Shown in pieces: positions 16,489 to 24,778 of a stretch of 64,000 bases of DNA (the first letter of the stretch is position 1; every line of letters begins with the position of its first letter). The stretch is from Sphingobium sp. GTDB lineage: Bacteria > Pseudomonadota > Alphaproteobacteria > Sphingomonadales > Sphingomonadaceae. Where the stretch lies: the NCBI RefSeq assembly GCF_003248505.1, contig NZ_QFOA01000005.1, positions 1-64,000 on the forward strand. Reading direction: 5' to 3'. Below the pieces are notes generated by a model. That model saw only the letters and a list, made by a program, of their open reading frames with translations, was not told the DNA's origin and made no database searches. The position numbers and the translations under genes are program-made.

Positions 16489-18824
16489 TACTGGATCTAC
16501 TGCACCTGAGCGAAGACGAAGCGGCGGGCATCGCGGAAGTGTTGAAAACACGGACGCTCGAAGACATGATGGCAGTGGCGGAGGCGATGACGATGGCCGC
16601 GCATGGCCGTCGCGTGACTTATTCGCGCAAGGTCTTCATTCCGCTCACCAAATTATGCCGTGACGTTTGCCATTACTGCACCTTTGCTACCACGCCTGCC
16701 CGCGCTGGCGACGCCTATCTGGGTAAGGACGAGGTTCTGGCCATCGCTCGCGCAGGTGCGGCCGCCGGTTGCCGCGAAGCGTTGTTTACGCTGGGCGATC
16801 GGCCTGAATCCCGCTACGCCGCCGCGCGTGAAGCCTTGGCGGCGCTGGGGCATGACTCGACCCTGTCCTATCTGGCCGAAATGGCAGAGCTTGTCTTCCG
16901 CGAGACGGGCTTGCTGCCGCATCTCAATCCTGGCCTTATGGACAGCGAGGACTATGCGCTCTTGCGGCCGCATGCCGCCTCTATGGGCATCATGCTGGAA
17001 AGCAGCTCCGATCGCCTGTGCGCGCGAAGCGGCCCGCATTTCGGCTCGCCCGATAAGGTGCCAGCCCTGCGCCTGGCCGCTATCGAGGATGCCGGACGGG
17101 CGCGCGTGCCGTTCACCACGGGCTTGCTGATCGGCATCGGCGAAACCCGCGATGAGCAGGTGGATGCGCTGGTCGCCATCCGCGACCTGCACCGGCGCTA
17201 TGGCCATATTCAGGAAGTCATCATCCAGAATTTTCGGGCAAAGCCTGGAACGCGCATGGCCGACCATGCAGAACCCTCGCTCGACGATCATCTTTGGGCG
17301 GTTGCCGCCGCGCGCATCATCCTGGGGCCTGAGATGACGATCCAGGCGCCGCCCAATCTGCACGATCGCGTCGATCTGGCGCCGCTGATCCGGGCTGGCG
17401 TCAACGACTGGGGCGGGGTGTCGCCGGTGACGCCGGACCATGTGAATCCGGAGGCTCCCTGGCCGCATCTGGAGATATTGGAAGACGCCACCAACGCCGC
17501 GGGTCGCCAGTTGATGCAACGGCTGGCCATCGGCCCGCGCTATGCCCTTGGCGCGCGGGATTGGGCTGCGCCTGCCGTCGCTGCGCATATTTTGCGCGCT
17601 ATCGATGGACGGGGATTGCCCAAGGGCGACGATTGGTTCGCAGGGCATGGCGATTCCGCGCCGGACATCATGCCGCTGGAGTCCGGTTCCGCCTCCCCAT
17701 CGATCCTGTCCATCCTTGACGCTGCGGAGGAAGGTAAACGGCTGAGCGAACGGGATATCGTGACCCTGTTCGGTGCCGAGCAGCATGATCTCGCCGCCAT
17801 CGTTGACCGGGCAGACCGGTTGAGATGGCAAGCCGTGGGCGACACGCTGACCTATGCCGTCAACCGCAACATCAACTATACCAATATCTGCCTCTATAAA
17901 TGCGGCTTCTGCGCCTTTTCCAAGGGCAGCACCAAGGCGATGCGCGGTCCGGCCTACAGGCTGGACATGGACGAGGTCGGACGTCGCGCGGCCGAAGCCT
18001 GGGATCGTGGCGCGACCGAAGTCTGCCTGCAGGGCGGGATTCATCCCGATTATGACGGGCATACTTATCTCAATGTCCTCAAGACCGTGCGCCAGGCCGC
18101 GCCGGATATTCACATCCACGCCTTTTCGCCGCTGGAAGTGACGCATGGCGCGCGCACGCTCGGCCTGCCGCTGGAAGATTATCTGGCGCGGCTGAAGGAG
18201 GCGGGGCTGTCCACGCTGCCCGGTACGGCGGCGGAGATACTCGACCCCGAAATTCGCGCTATCATCTGCCCGGACAAGGTGACGGCGGATGAATGGATCG
18301 AGGTGATGCGCGTGGCGCACGGCGTGGGCCTGCGCAGCACGGCCACGATCATGTTCGGCCATGTCGAAGAATATAGGCATTGGGCCCGGCATCTTCTCCG
18401 CATTCGCGGATTGCAGGAAGAGACCGGCGGCTTCACCGAGTTCGTGCCGCTGCCCTTCGTCCATATGGAATCGCCGATATGGCGCAAGGGGCTGGCGAGA
18501 TCGGGGCCGAGCTATCGTGAAGCGGTGCTGATGCACGCCGTGGCACGCATCGTGCTGCATCCGGTGATCCCAAACATCCAGGTGTCCTGGGTGAAGATGG
18601 GGCCAGAGGGCGCTGCAGCGATCCTGAATGCGGGCGCCAACGACATGGGCGGCACGCTGATGGACGAATCCATCACCCGGGCTGCGGGTGGCGTCAACGG
18701 GCAGGAATTCGGTCCGAAGGAAATGCAGGCGCTGGCGGCATCGGTCGGACGGCCTGTGCTACAACGCACCACGCTTTACGAACCGGTTAGACCGCGGCGT
18801 GCCGCTCTGGCTGGACTATCCTGA
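16485..18824 (+). CDS. fbiC: FO synthase, CofG-CofH fusion (FbiC), 779 aa
   Basis: Makes FO, the deazaflavin part of F420, from tyrosine and a ribityl-diaminouracil. Two radical-SAM modules are fused. The CofG half has CRDVCHYC (C58, C62, C65), and the CofH half has CLYKCGFC (C469, C473, C476), both CX3CX2C clusters for [4Fe-4S]. Other family marks: LNPGLMD, GLLIGIGET, PPNLHDR in CofG; GGIHPDYDG, TATIMFGHVE and NDMGGTLMDE in CofH. The order CofG-CofH and length match the actinobacterial fused form rather than the split archaeal genes. Start is GTG overlapping the LLM stop. Confidence 0.97.
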   Translation: MILDLLHLSEDEAAGIAEVLKTRTLEDMMAVAEAMTMAAHGRRVTYSRKVFIPLTKLCRDVCHYCTFATTPARAGDAYLGKDEVLAIARAGAAAGCREALFTLGDRPESRYAAAREALAALGHDSTLSYLAEMAELVFRETGLLPHLNPGLMDSEDYALLRPHAASMGIMLESSSDRLCARSGPHFGSPDKVPALRLAAIEDAGRARVPFTTGLLIGIGETRDEQVDALVAIRDLHRRYGHIQEVIIQNFRAKPGTRMADHAEPSLDDHLWAVAAARIILGPEMTIQAPPNLHDRVDLAPLIRAGVNDWGGVSPVTPDHVNPEAPWPHLEILEDATNAAGRQLMQRLAIGPRYALGARDWAAPAVAAHILRAIDGRGLPKGDDWFAGHGDSAPDIMPLESGSASPSILSILDAAEEGKRLSERDIVTLFGAEQHDLAAIVDRADRLRWQAVGDTLTYAVNRNINYTNICLYKCGFCAFSKGSTKAMRGPAYRLDMDEVGRRAAEAWDRGATEVCLQGGIHPDYDGHTYLNVLKTVRQAAPDIHIHAFSPLEVTHGARTLGLPLEDYLARLKEAGLSTLPGTAAEILDPEIRAIICPDKVTADEWIEVMRVAHGVGLRSTATIMFGHVEEYRHWARHLLRIRGLQEETGGFTEFVPLPFVHMESPIWRKGLARSGPSYREAVLMHAVARIVLHPVIPNIQVSWVKMGPEGAAAILNAGANDMGGTLMDESITRAAGGVNGQEFGPKEMQALAASVGRPVLQRTTLYEPVRPRRAALAGLS

Positions 18825-18867
18825 ATCATCTGCCATATCGCTCGTGAGCGTAACTGAAGGACAATAT

Positions 18868-19524
18868 ATGACTCTTCCCGCCATTGCCGTCGTCGGCGGA
18901 ACCGGTAATCTGGGCGCTGCGATTGCCTGGCGCCTGGGGCGCGCTGGCTATCCCGTCACGATCGGATCGCGTAGCGCGGAAAGCGCGCAAAAGGCCGCTG
19001 CTGAATTGGGACATGGCCTGCAGGGCGGTGCCAATGTGGATGTCGTTGCGCAGGCTGACATCGTCATCGTGACGGTGCCCTTCGCCGCCCAGGAAGCGAC
19101 GCTTCGCGAAATCGCGCCGCATGTCGTCGGCAAATTGGTCGTGGATACGACGGTCCCCCTCGTGCCGCCAAAAGTTATGCGGGTCCAGTTGCCCGAGGAA
19201 GGCTCCGCTGCGCAGAAGGCGCAGGCGGTACTTGGAGAAGGCGTGGCGCTGGTGTCGGCTTTCCATAATGTCGCGGCGCACAAATTGGCAAAGGACGTCG
19301 ATGTCGGTTGCGATGTGCTGGTGTTCGGCGACGACAAAGACGCTCGTGGCCGCATCGTGGCGCTGGCCGATGCTATGGGTTTGCGGGGACTTCACGGCGG
19401 CGCCCTGGTAAACTCCGCCGCCGCCGAGGCGCTGACCTCGATCCTCATTTTCATGAACAAGACCTACAAGGTTGACGGTGCGGGTATTCGCATCACAGGA
19501 GATTTGATCCCGCCCGAAGCTTGA
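18868..19524 (+). CDS. npdG: NADPH:F420 oxidoreductase (Fno/NpdG-like), 218 aa
   Basis: Transfers hydride between NADP(H) and F420, here probably producing F420H2. Seen: N-terminal Rossmann motif VVGGTGNLGAAIA, then TIGSRSAESA (Ser/Arg for the NADPH phosphate), VIVTVPFAAQ, VDTTVPL, and VSAFHNVAAHKL; length near 220 aa, as in archaeal Fno. ATG 18868 is chosen for the GAAGGA site 7 bp upstream and the intact motif start; a longer in-frame extension lies inside fbiC. Between fbiC and cofE, so in the F420 operon. No F420-dependent glucose-6-phosphate dehydrogenase is present, making this the only visible F420H2 source. Confidence 0.93.
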   Translation: MTLPAIAVVGGTGNLGAAIAWRLGRAGYPVTIGSRSAESAQKAAAELGHGLQGGANVDVVAQADIVIVTVPFAAQEATLREIAPHVVGKLVVDTTVPLVPPKVMRVQLPEEGSAAQKAQAVLGEGVALVSAFHNVAAHKLAKDVDVGCDVLVFGDDKDARGRIVALADAMGLRGLHGGALVNSAAAEALTSILIFMNKTYKVDGAGIRITGDLIPPEA

Positions 19525-19534
19525 GGTGTATTCG

Positions 19535-20272
19535 ATGATCGAAATCGTACCGTTGACCGGAATTGGAGAGGTCAGACCGGGCGACGATCTGGCGGACATC
19601 CTACATTTGGCTTTGGACCGGTGCGGTGTCGAACCCCGCGCTGGCGATCTTCTGGTCGTAACGCAGAAGATCGTGTCCAAGGCGGAGGGGCGATTTATAT
19701 CCCTGGCTGACGTAGAGCCCGGTACAGAGGCACGGCGCCTGGCCGATATCACGCGCAAGGATTCTCGGCTCGTGCAACTGGTGCTGGATGAATCCAGCGC
19801 CATCCTGCGCGCGGTGCCCCATGTCCTGATTGCGCGCCACGGGCTGGGTCATGTCATGGCCAATGCTGGAATCGATCGTTCCAATATCGGGGAGGGGGAG
19901 GGCGATCGCGCCTTGCTTCTTCCGGTCGATCCCGATGGAACGGCTTTGCAATTGCATGCGCGCTTGGGCCTGCCCGTGGTCATCTCTGACAGTTTCGGTC
20001 GGCCTTGGCGGATGGGCGTGGTGGCGGTGGCCATTGGCGCGGCCGGATTGCCGGCGTTGCAGGATCGCAGGGGTGAACTGGATCGCGACGGTCGGACGCT
20101 GGAAGTCACCCAGGTGGCGTTGGCCGATATCGTCGCGACGGCCGCCTGCCTCGCCACCGGGGAAGGCGCGGAGGGCATACCGGCGGCGCTGGTGCGGGGT
20201 TGCACACTGACCGGCCAGGCTCGTCCTGCCGCCGATCTGGTGCGCCCTGTGCATGAAGATCTCTTCGCATGA
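19535..20272 (+). CDS. cofE: F420-0:gamma-glutamyl ligase, stand-alone CofE, 245 aa
   Basis: Adds gamma-linked glutamates to F420-0 using GTP and divalent metal. Seen: PLTGIGEVRPGDDL, GDLLVVTQKIVSKAEGR, ARHGLGHVMANAGIDRSN, DSFGRPWRMGVVAVAIG, all CofE signatures. The 245-aa length matches stand-alone archaeal CofE; the C-terminal nitroreductase-like domain found in actinobacterial FbiB is absent. ATG 19535 is preferred over GTG 19526 because GAGGTG lies at the right distance before it. It overlaps cofD by 4 bp (ATGA). Confidence 0.95.
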   Translation: MIEIVPLTGIGEVRPGDDLADILHLALDRCGVEPRAGDLLVVTQKIVSKAEGRFISLADVEPGTEARRLADITRKDSRLVQLVLDESSAILRAVPHVLIARHGLGHVMANAGIDRSNIGEGEGDRALLLPVDPDGTALQLHARLGLPVVISDSFGRPWRMGVVAVAIGAAGLPALQDRRGELDRDGRTLEVTQVALADIVATAACLATGEGAEGIPAALVRGCTLTGQARPAADLVRPVHEDLFA

Positions 20273-21195
20273 ATCGCGTTGTCGTCCTGACCGGCGGAGT
20301 GGGCGGCGCGAAGCTGGTTCTAGGTCTGTCGCACATCGTGGCCGGCGATACGTTGACGGCGATTGTAAATACCGGAGATGATTTCCGGCATTTGGGGCTG
20401 CATATATCGCCCGATATCGATACCTTGCTCTATACTCTGTCAGGCAAGGCGAACGGCGTGCAGGGTTGGGGGAGGGAAGGCGAAAGCTGGAGTTTCATGG
20501 CAGCCCTTCGCGAATTGGGAGGAGAGGACTGGTTCCAACTCGGCGATGGCGATCTGGCTTTGCATGTGGCGCGGACCCATGCGCTGGCGCAAGGGCAGAG
20601 CCTGTCGCAAATCACTGCGCGATTTGCTGCCCAGTGGGACATAGCGGCCCGGATATTGCCCATGAGCGACCAGGCGGTATCTACGGTAGTGGATACAGAA
20701 CAGGGACGTCTGGAGTTTCAACGCTATTTCGTCGAGCAGCGTTGCGCGCCGGTTGTGCGGCAGATCATTTTTGAAGGGGCGACGGACGCCGGTCCAGCTC
20801 CCGGCGTCATTGATGCTATCGAGGCGGCGGACGCGATATTGTTCGCCCCGTCCAACCCATTTCTCAGTGTCGATCCCTTGCTGGCCGTGCCTGGACTAAG
20901 CTTGGCGATCAAGAAGACCAGGGCGCCCGTGATCGCCGTGTCTCCGCTCGTAGGCGGTACGGCGGTCAAGGGCCCGACTGCCAAGCTGATGCAGGAATTG
21001 GGCATGGCGGTCGATAACGACAGCATTGCACGGCATTATGCCGGATTGATCGATGCCATCTTGATCGATAGCGGAGATCGATGCGAGGCGCCGGACATCG
21101 TCGTTGGGCGTTGCCCGACCTTGATGACGACACTGGAGGACAAAATTCGCGTAGCGCAGGCGGCGCTCGATCTCGCGCTCACCCTTCGACCGTGA
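20269..21195 (+). CDS. cofD: Phospholactate/PEP transferase CofD, 308 aa
   Basis: Moves the phospho-acid moiety from the GDP-activated donor to FO, giving F420-0 or its dehydro or glyceryl variant. Motifs: LTGGVGGAKLVLGL at the N-terminus (nucleotide loop), IVNTGDDFRHLGLHISPDID, LFAPSNPFLSVDP, and VSPLVGGTAVKGPTAKLM. Length is normal. Starts within the cofE stop (ATGA) and its own stop overlaps the GTG of cofC (GTGA). The donor acid (lactate, PEP or 3-phosphoglycerate) cannot be read from these motifs. Confidence 0.96.
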   Translation: MNRVVVLTGGVGGAKLVLGLSHIVAGDTLTAIVNTGDDFRHLGLHISPDIDTLLYTLSGKANGVQGWGREGESWSFMAALRELGGEDWFQLGDGDLALHVARTHALAQGQSLSQITARFAAQWDIAARILPMSDQAVSTVVDTEQGRLEFQRYFVEQRCAPVVRQIIFEGATDAGPAPGVIDAIEAADAILFAPSNPFLSVDPLLAVPGLSLAIKKTRAPVIAVSPLVGGTAVKGPTAKLMQELGMAVDNDSIARHYAGLIDAILIDSGDRCEAPDIVVGRCPTLMTTLEDKIRVAQAALDLALTLRP

Positions 21196-21764
21196 CGGAC
21201 TGGGCTGCCCTCGTCCCTTTGAAACAGGGTGCGGAAAGTAAGTCGCGGCTGCAGGACGTGCTGGAACCCGCCGAACGCGTCGCGTTGGCGTTCGCGATGG
21301 CCACGCGAGTCATCTCATGCCTGTCCAATGTGAATGCGATCAACTCCCTCTATCTTCTTGCGCCGGCGGAAGTTTCCGAATGGCCGGTGCAATGGTTGCC
21401 CGACAGCGGAAAAGGCCTCAATCCGGAGTTGCAGGGAGCGCGCGCGCAATTGGGTAATCGTCCCATGCTCGTGATCCATGCCGATTTGCCGCATCTGACG
21501 GTGCAAGATATCCAAGCCTTGCTCGACGCTGCAGACGATTGCGGCTGCGCTTTCGCACCAGATCGGCACGGTCGCGGCACAAATGCGGTGGCACTTCGGG
21601 ACGCCAATCCGTTCCGCTTCGCCTTCGGACGCGATAGTCTTATGCTCCACAGGCAGCAGCGCTCGGGAGCGGCGATCGTGGAACGGGCCGCCCTCGGCTT
21701 CGACATCGACACGCCCGCAGATTTGGCCGAGCTTCATGATATGTTCTCGGCAGAGCAAGGCTGA
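21192..21764 (+). CDS. cofC: Phospho-acid guanylyltransferase CofC, 190 aa
   Basis: Activates a C3 phospho-acid with GTP for CofD. Motifs: start VTDWAALVPLKQGAESKSRL, GLNPEL, VIHADLPHLT, APDRHGRGTNAVAL and FAFGRDSLMLH, ending GFDIDTPADLAELHD, all in the CofC order. GTG 21192 is chosen because the conserved N-terminal VPLK segment begins right after it and it overlaps the cofD stop. In-frame sequence further upstream lies within cofD and is not coding. Completes the F420 biosynthesis set. Confidence 0.95.
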   Translation: MTDWAALVPLKQGAESKSRLQDVLEPAERVALAFAMATRVISCLSNVNAINSLYLLAPAEVSEWPVQWLPDSGKGLNPELQGARAQLGNRPMLVIHADLPHLTVQDIQALLDAADDCGCAFAPDRHGRGTNAVALRDANPFRFAFGRDSLMLHRQQRSGAAIVERAALGFDIDTPADLAELHDMFSAEQG

Positions 21765-21859
21765 GGACTTGATCTGCTATATCCTTCCCAAGGGAAGGTG
21801 TAGTCGAATCTATCGGGGCCATTCTGCCCGCCAATCTGGAAACCAGGGAGGATCGGTCG

Positions 21860-22780
21860 ATGAAACTGAACGTGGGCGTGCCAAACAGCATGCATGTCGC
21901 GGCGATGACGCAACCCTGGGAATATGGTCTGACCGGAGACGACATCGGCCGAGCGATGGCAACCGCCGACGGACTGGGTTTCAACAAATGCATGTTGGGT
22001 GAACATTTCATCATCCCGCAGGAGCATATCGATCTTTCGGGCGATCATTATGTGCATGGCACGGTCGCCCTGTCTTTCCTGGCCGGTCGCACCAAGACTA
22101 TGAAACTCAGCTCGTCCGTGTCGATTCTGCCGTTGCAAAGCCCGATCGTGCAAGCCAAGGCATGGTCGACGCTCGACTGGCTGAGCGGCGGTCGCGCCAC
22201 CGCGCTGTTCGGGGTCGGCTGGCTGAAGGAAGAATTCGACATGCTGAATGTCGACTTTCACAAGCGCGGACGCATGGCCGATGAGTATATCGCGGCGATC
22301 ATCGAACTGTGGACCGCCGACAAGCCCGAGTTCGACGGTGAATTTGTGCAGTTCCGAAATGTCGGTTTTGCGCCCAAGCCGGTCCAGCAGCCGCGCTTGC
22401 CGATCTGGCTAGGCGGCGATGCCGAACCCGTGCTCAAACGCGTGGCGAAGTTCGGCGATGGATGGTCGCCCTTCCGCACGCCGCCGGAAAAATTTCCCGA
22501 ATGCCTCGACTTCATCCGATCGCAGCCTGAATATGATTGCCGCCCGATCGATCTGTTCTTTGCGCTCGAAATGCTCAATGTCGGGGCCCATCACGAGATT
22601 ATGGACGACCCGCGCGCGCCCGGTACACGGGATGCGCAAAAGGTCATCGATCAGGTGGGCTGGCTGAAGGAACTGGGGGTTAACGAAACCATCGTGCCGC
22701 TGCCACCGGGGATATCGGGGCTGACCGAATATCTCGACCGGCTCCAGTGGGTGGCCGAGGAAATCATGCCCAAAATCTGA
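21860..22780 (+). CDS. LLM-class oxidoreductase, TIGR03619/Rv2161c-like, 306 aa
   Basis: Luciferase-like protein with start MKLNVGVPNSMHVAAMT, LGEHFIIP, LSSSVSILPLQSPIVQAKAW, LDWLSGGRATALFGVGWLKEEF and LPIWLGGDAEPVLKRVAKFGDGW; these are marks of the putative F420-dependent LLM group. A GGGAGGATC site precedes the ATG. It lies 95 bp after cofC and 73 bp before the FAD dehydrogenase, and may share their transcript. Its place beside the cofactor genes favours F420 use, but FMN use cannot be excluded. Substrate unknown. Confidence 0.88.
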   Translation: MKLNVGVPNSMHVAAMTQPWEYGLTGDDIGRAMATADGLGFNKCMLGEHFIIPQEHIDLSGDHYVHGTVALSFLAGRTKTMKLSSSVSILPLQSPIVQAKAWSTLDWLSGGRATALFGVGWLKEEFDMLNVDFHKRGRMADEYIAAIIELWTADKPEFDGEFVQFRNVGFAPKPVQQPRLPIWLGGDAEPVLKRVAKFGDGWSPFRTPPEKFPECLDFIRSQPEYDCRPIDLFFALEMLNVGAHHEIMDDPRAPGTRDAQKVIDQVGWLKELGVNETIVPLPPGISGLTEYLDRLQWVAEEIMPKI

Positions 22781-22853
22781 AACCTGCCGGGGGAAAGGCG
22801 CGGGAAGCTGCGACTTTCTCGATGGTTATCTGAAGAAGGATCGGGAGGACCGG

Positions 22854-24509
22854 ATGGCCCAATATGATGTTGTAGTGGTAGGATCGGGCGCGGCTGGCAT
22901 GACGGCGGCCATCAGGGCCGCTTCTGCCGGATTGTCGGTGCTGGTGCTGGAGAAATCCCAATATTTCGGCGGCACGACCTCTGTTTCGGGCGGCGGTATC
23001 TGGATTCCCGACAGCCCGCAGGCGAGAGCCGCTGGCGTGGACGATAGCCGCGCCGTCGCCCGCCAATATGTGCTGGACGTGATAGGACCGACCGCCGATC
23101 CCGCATTGATCGACGCCTATCTCGATGCCGGTCCGGAAATGGTGGAATGGCTGGACAAGCACAGCCAGGTCCGGTTCCTTCTCTCCCCGCCCAGCAGCGA
23201 CTGGTATCCGGAAGTCGCTGGCGCAGCCGATCATGGCCGGTTGCTCGCGCCGCAGGAATATGATGGCAAGAAGCTGGGCGATCATTTCGCCGAGCTTCGG
23301 CCCGCGCGTGAGGAATTCAATGCGCCGGGCGGCTTCATGATCGACCTGTTCGATTTGCCCTATCTGGCCGAAATGCCTTCTCCCAAATCGTTGGTCCATT
23401 TCGGCAAGCTGGCCGCGAAATTTGGCCTGGACAAGGTCCGCCGCTATCCGCGGGGCACGCGTCTGACCATGGGCAATGCGCTGTCGGCGCGCCTGCTGCG
23501 GTCTGCGCTCGATGCGGGCGTCACGCTGCGCAAGGATGCGGCCGTCGATCAGCTGTTGGTCAAGGCAGGCCGGGTGACTGGCGTGCGCGTCAGTGGGGAG
23601 GATATTGCAGCGAAGCTGGGCGTCCTGCTGGCATCGGGCGGATTTTCTGCCAACGAGCAATTGCGCAAGGCCTATATCCCCTATGCCGAGGAGCATGTCT
23701 CGATCCTGCCCTATGAGAATACCGGCGACGGCATGAACATGGGGCTGGACGCTGGCGCATCGCTTGCCGGGGACAATCTGGTCAATGCCGTTTGGGCCGT
23801 GGTGTCCAAGATGACGCGGCCGGATGGCTATGTTGCCCGCTACGCCCACTTGATCGACATGTCGAAGCCGGGCTGCATCGCCGTCGATGCGAAAGGCGAG
23901 CGGTTCGGAAATGAAGCCTCCGTCCACTTTGTGGAAGCCATGCACAAAAGCGGCACCGTGCCTGCCCACATCATCGGCGATGCTGCATTCATCAAGAAAT
24001 ATGGGATGGGCATGGTATATCCCGGCGGCGGCGGCCTGAAGAAGCTGATCGCGGCAGGCTATGTCATAGAGGCGCCCAGTCTGCGCGAACTTGCCGGGAA
24101 GATCGGCGTCGATGCCGATGGCCTGATGGCGACGGTCGCGAAGATGAATCGCTATGCCGAAACCGGCAAGGATCTGGATTTCGGCAAGGGCGACACCCAG
24201 ATCGACATCGAGATCGGCGATCCCAAGCATAAGCCCAACCCATGCCTGGGCCGCGTGGAGACGGCGCCCTTCTACGCGATCAAAATCTATCCCGGGGACG
24301 GATCGACGACGGTGGGGCTCAAGATCGACTCGCAATGCCGCGTGATCGGCACCGATGGCGCACCTGTGGGTGGATTGTTTGCGGCGGGGCTCGACGCCAA
24401 TTCCATCTGGCGCGGAAAGTCGCCGGCCCATGGTTGCAATGTCGGCCCGGCCATGGTGACCGGCTTCATCGCGGGCAAATCGATGGCGGAGGCTGTGGTC
24501 CCGGCCTGA
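22854..24509 (+). CDS. FAD-dependent dehydrogenase, KstD/fumarate-reductase flavoprotein family, 551 aa
   Basis: The N-terminal FAD motif VVVGSGAAGMTAAIRAA with a following Glu (LVLEKSQYFGGTTSVSGGGIW), a central substrate domain, and the C-terminal FAD region APFYAIKIYPGDG, GGLFAAGLDANSIW, NVGPAMVTGFIAG. This is the FAD_binding_2 family that includes 3-ketosteroid delta-1-dehydrogenases and flavocytochrome-like reductases. It probably introduces or reduces a ring double bond next to a carbonyl. GGGAGGA precedes the ATG. It is the last gene before a strong terminator. Confidence 0.9.
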   Translation: MAQYDVVVVGSGAAGMTAAIRAASAGLSVLVLEKSQYFGGTTSVSGGGIWIPDSPQARAAGVDDSRAVARQYVLDVIGPTADPALIDAYLDAGPEMVEWLDKHSQVRFLLSPPSSDWYPEVAGAADHGRLLAPQEYDGKKLGDHFAELRPAREEFNAPGGFMIDLFDLPYLAEMPSPKSLVHFGKLAAKFGLDKVRRYPRGTRLTMGNALSARLLRSALDAGVTLRKDAAVDQLLVKAGRVTGVRVSGEDIAAKLGVLLASGGFSANEQLRKAYIPYAEEHVSILPYENTGDGMNMGLDAGASLAGDNLVNAVWAVVSKMTRPDGYVARYAHLIDMSKPGCIAVDAKGERFGNEASVHFVEAMHKSGTVPAHIIGDAAFIKKYGMGMVYPGGGGLKKLIAAGYVIEAPSLRELAGKIGVDADGLMATVAKMNRYAETGKDLDFGKGDTQIDIEIGDPKHKPNPCLGRVETAPFYAIKIYPGDGSTTVGLKIDSQCRVIGTDGAPVGGLFAAGLDANSIWRGKSPAHGCNVGPAMVTGFIAGKSMAEAVVPA

Positions 24510-24530
24510 GCTCTTCTTTAACGGATTGAA

Positions 24531-24578
24531 ACGATGGACGCCGGGATCGGATTTATCCCCGATCGCGGCGTCCATCGT
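24531..24578 (+). terminator. Intrinsic terminator after the FAD dehydrogenase
   Basis: ACGATGGACGCCG at 24531-24543 pairs perfectly with CGGCGTCCATCGT at 24566-24578, and the loop itself is partly self-complementary (GGATCGG/CCGATC). It is followed by TTAATATTTTA. It closes the rightward F420 transcript. Confidence 0.75.
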
Positions 24579-24619
24579 CTTAATATTTTAGCTAATTGTA
24601 GCGGCTGGAGCATTTCCTA

Positions 24620-24639
24620 AGCAGATGGAATCATCTGCT
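24620..24639. promoter_or_regulatory. Perfect dyad AGCAGATG-N4-CATCTGCT
   Basis: 8+8 perfect inverted repeat with a 4-base spacer in the 269-bp gap between the convergent FAD and LLM genes. There is no promoter need here, so it may be a second terminator stem or a protein site. The rest of the gap (24640-24778) shows nothing recognisable. Confidence 0.35.
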
Positions 24640-24778
24640 CGCTTGAAAAATGAGGTAAAACAACAAGCTATGTCATCCCATACGATGCGATCGGATCGGA
24701 GGACATAGATCGGCACTCTCACTTGTTGTACCCGCGCTTTCGTAACCGTCAGATGATCCCATGTGGCGGGAAATCGCT

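Noticed and set aside
16653..18560. 635-codon minus-strand frame opposite fbiC
   Set aside because: The sense frame carries both radical-SAM clusters; the antisense frame is a shadow.
22764..24575. 603-codon minus-strand frame opposite the FAD dehydrogenase
   Set aside because: Spans the terminator and has no motif; the sense protein is clear.
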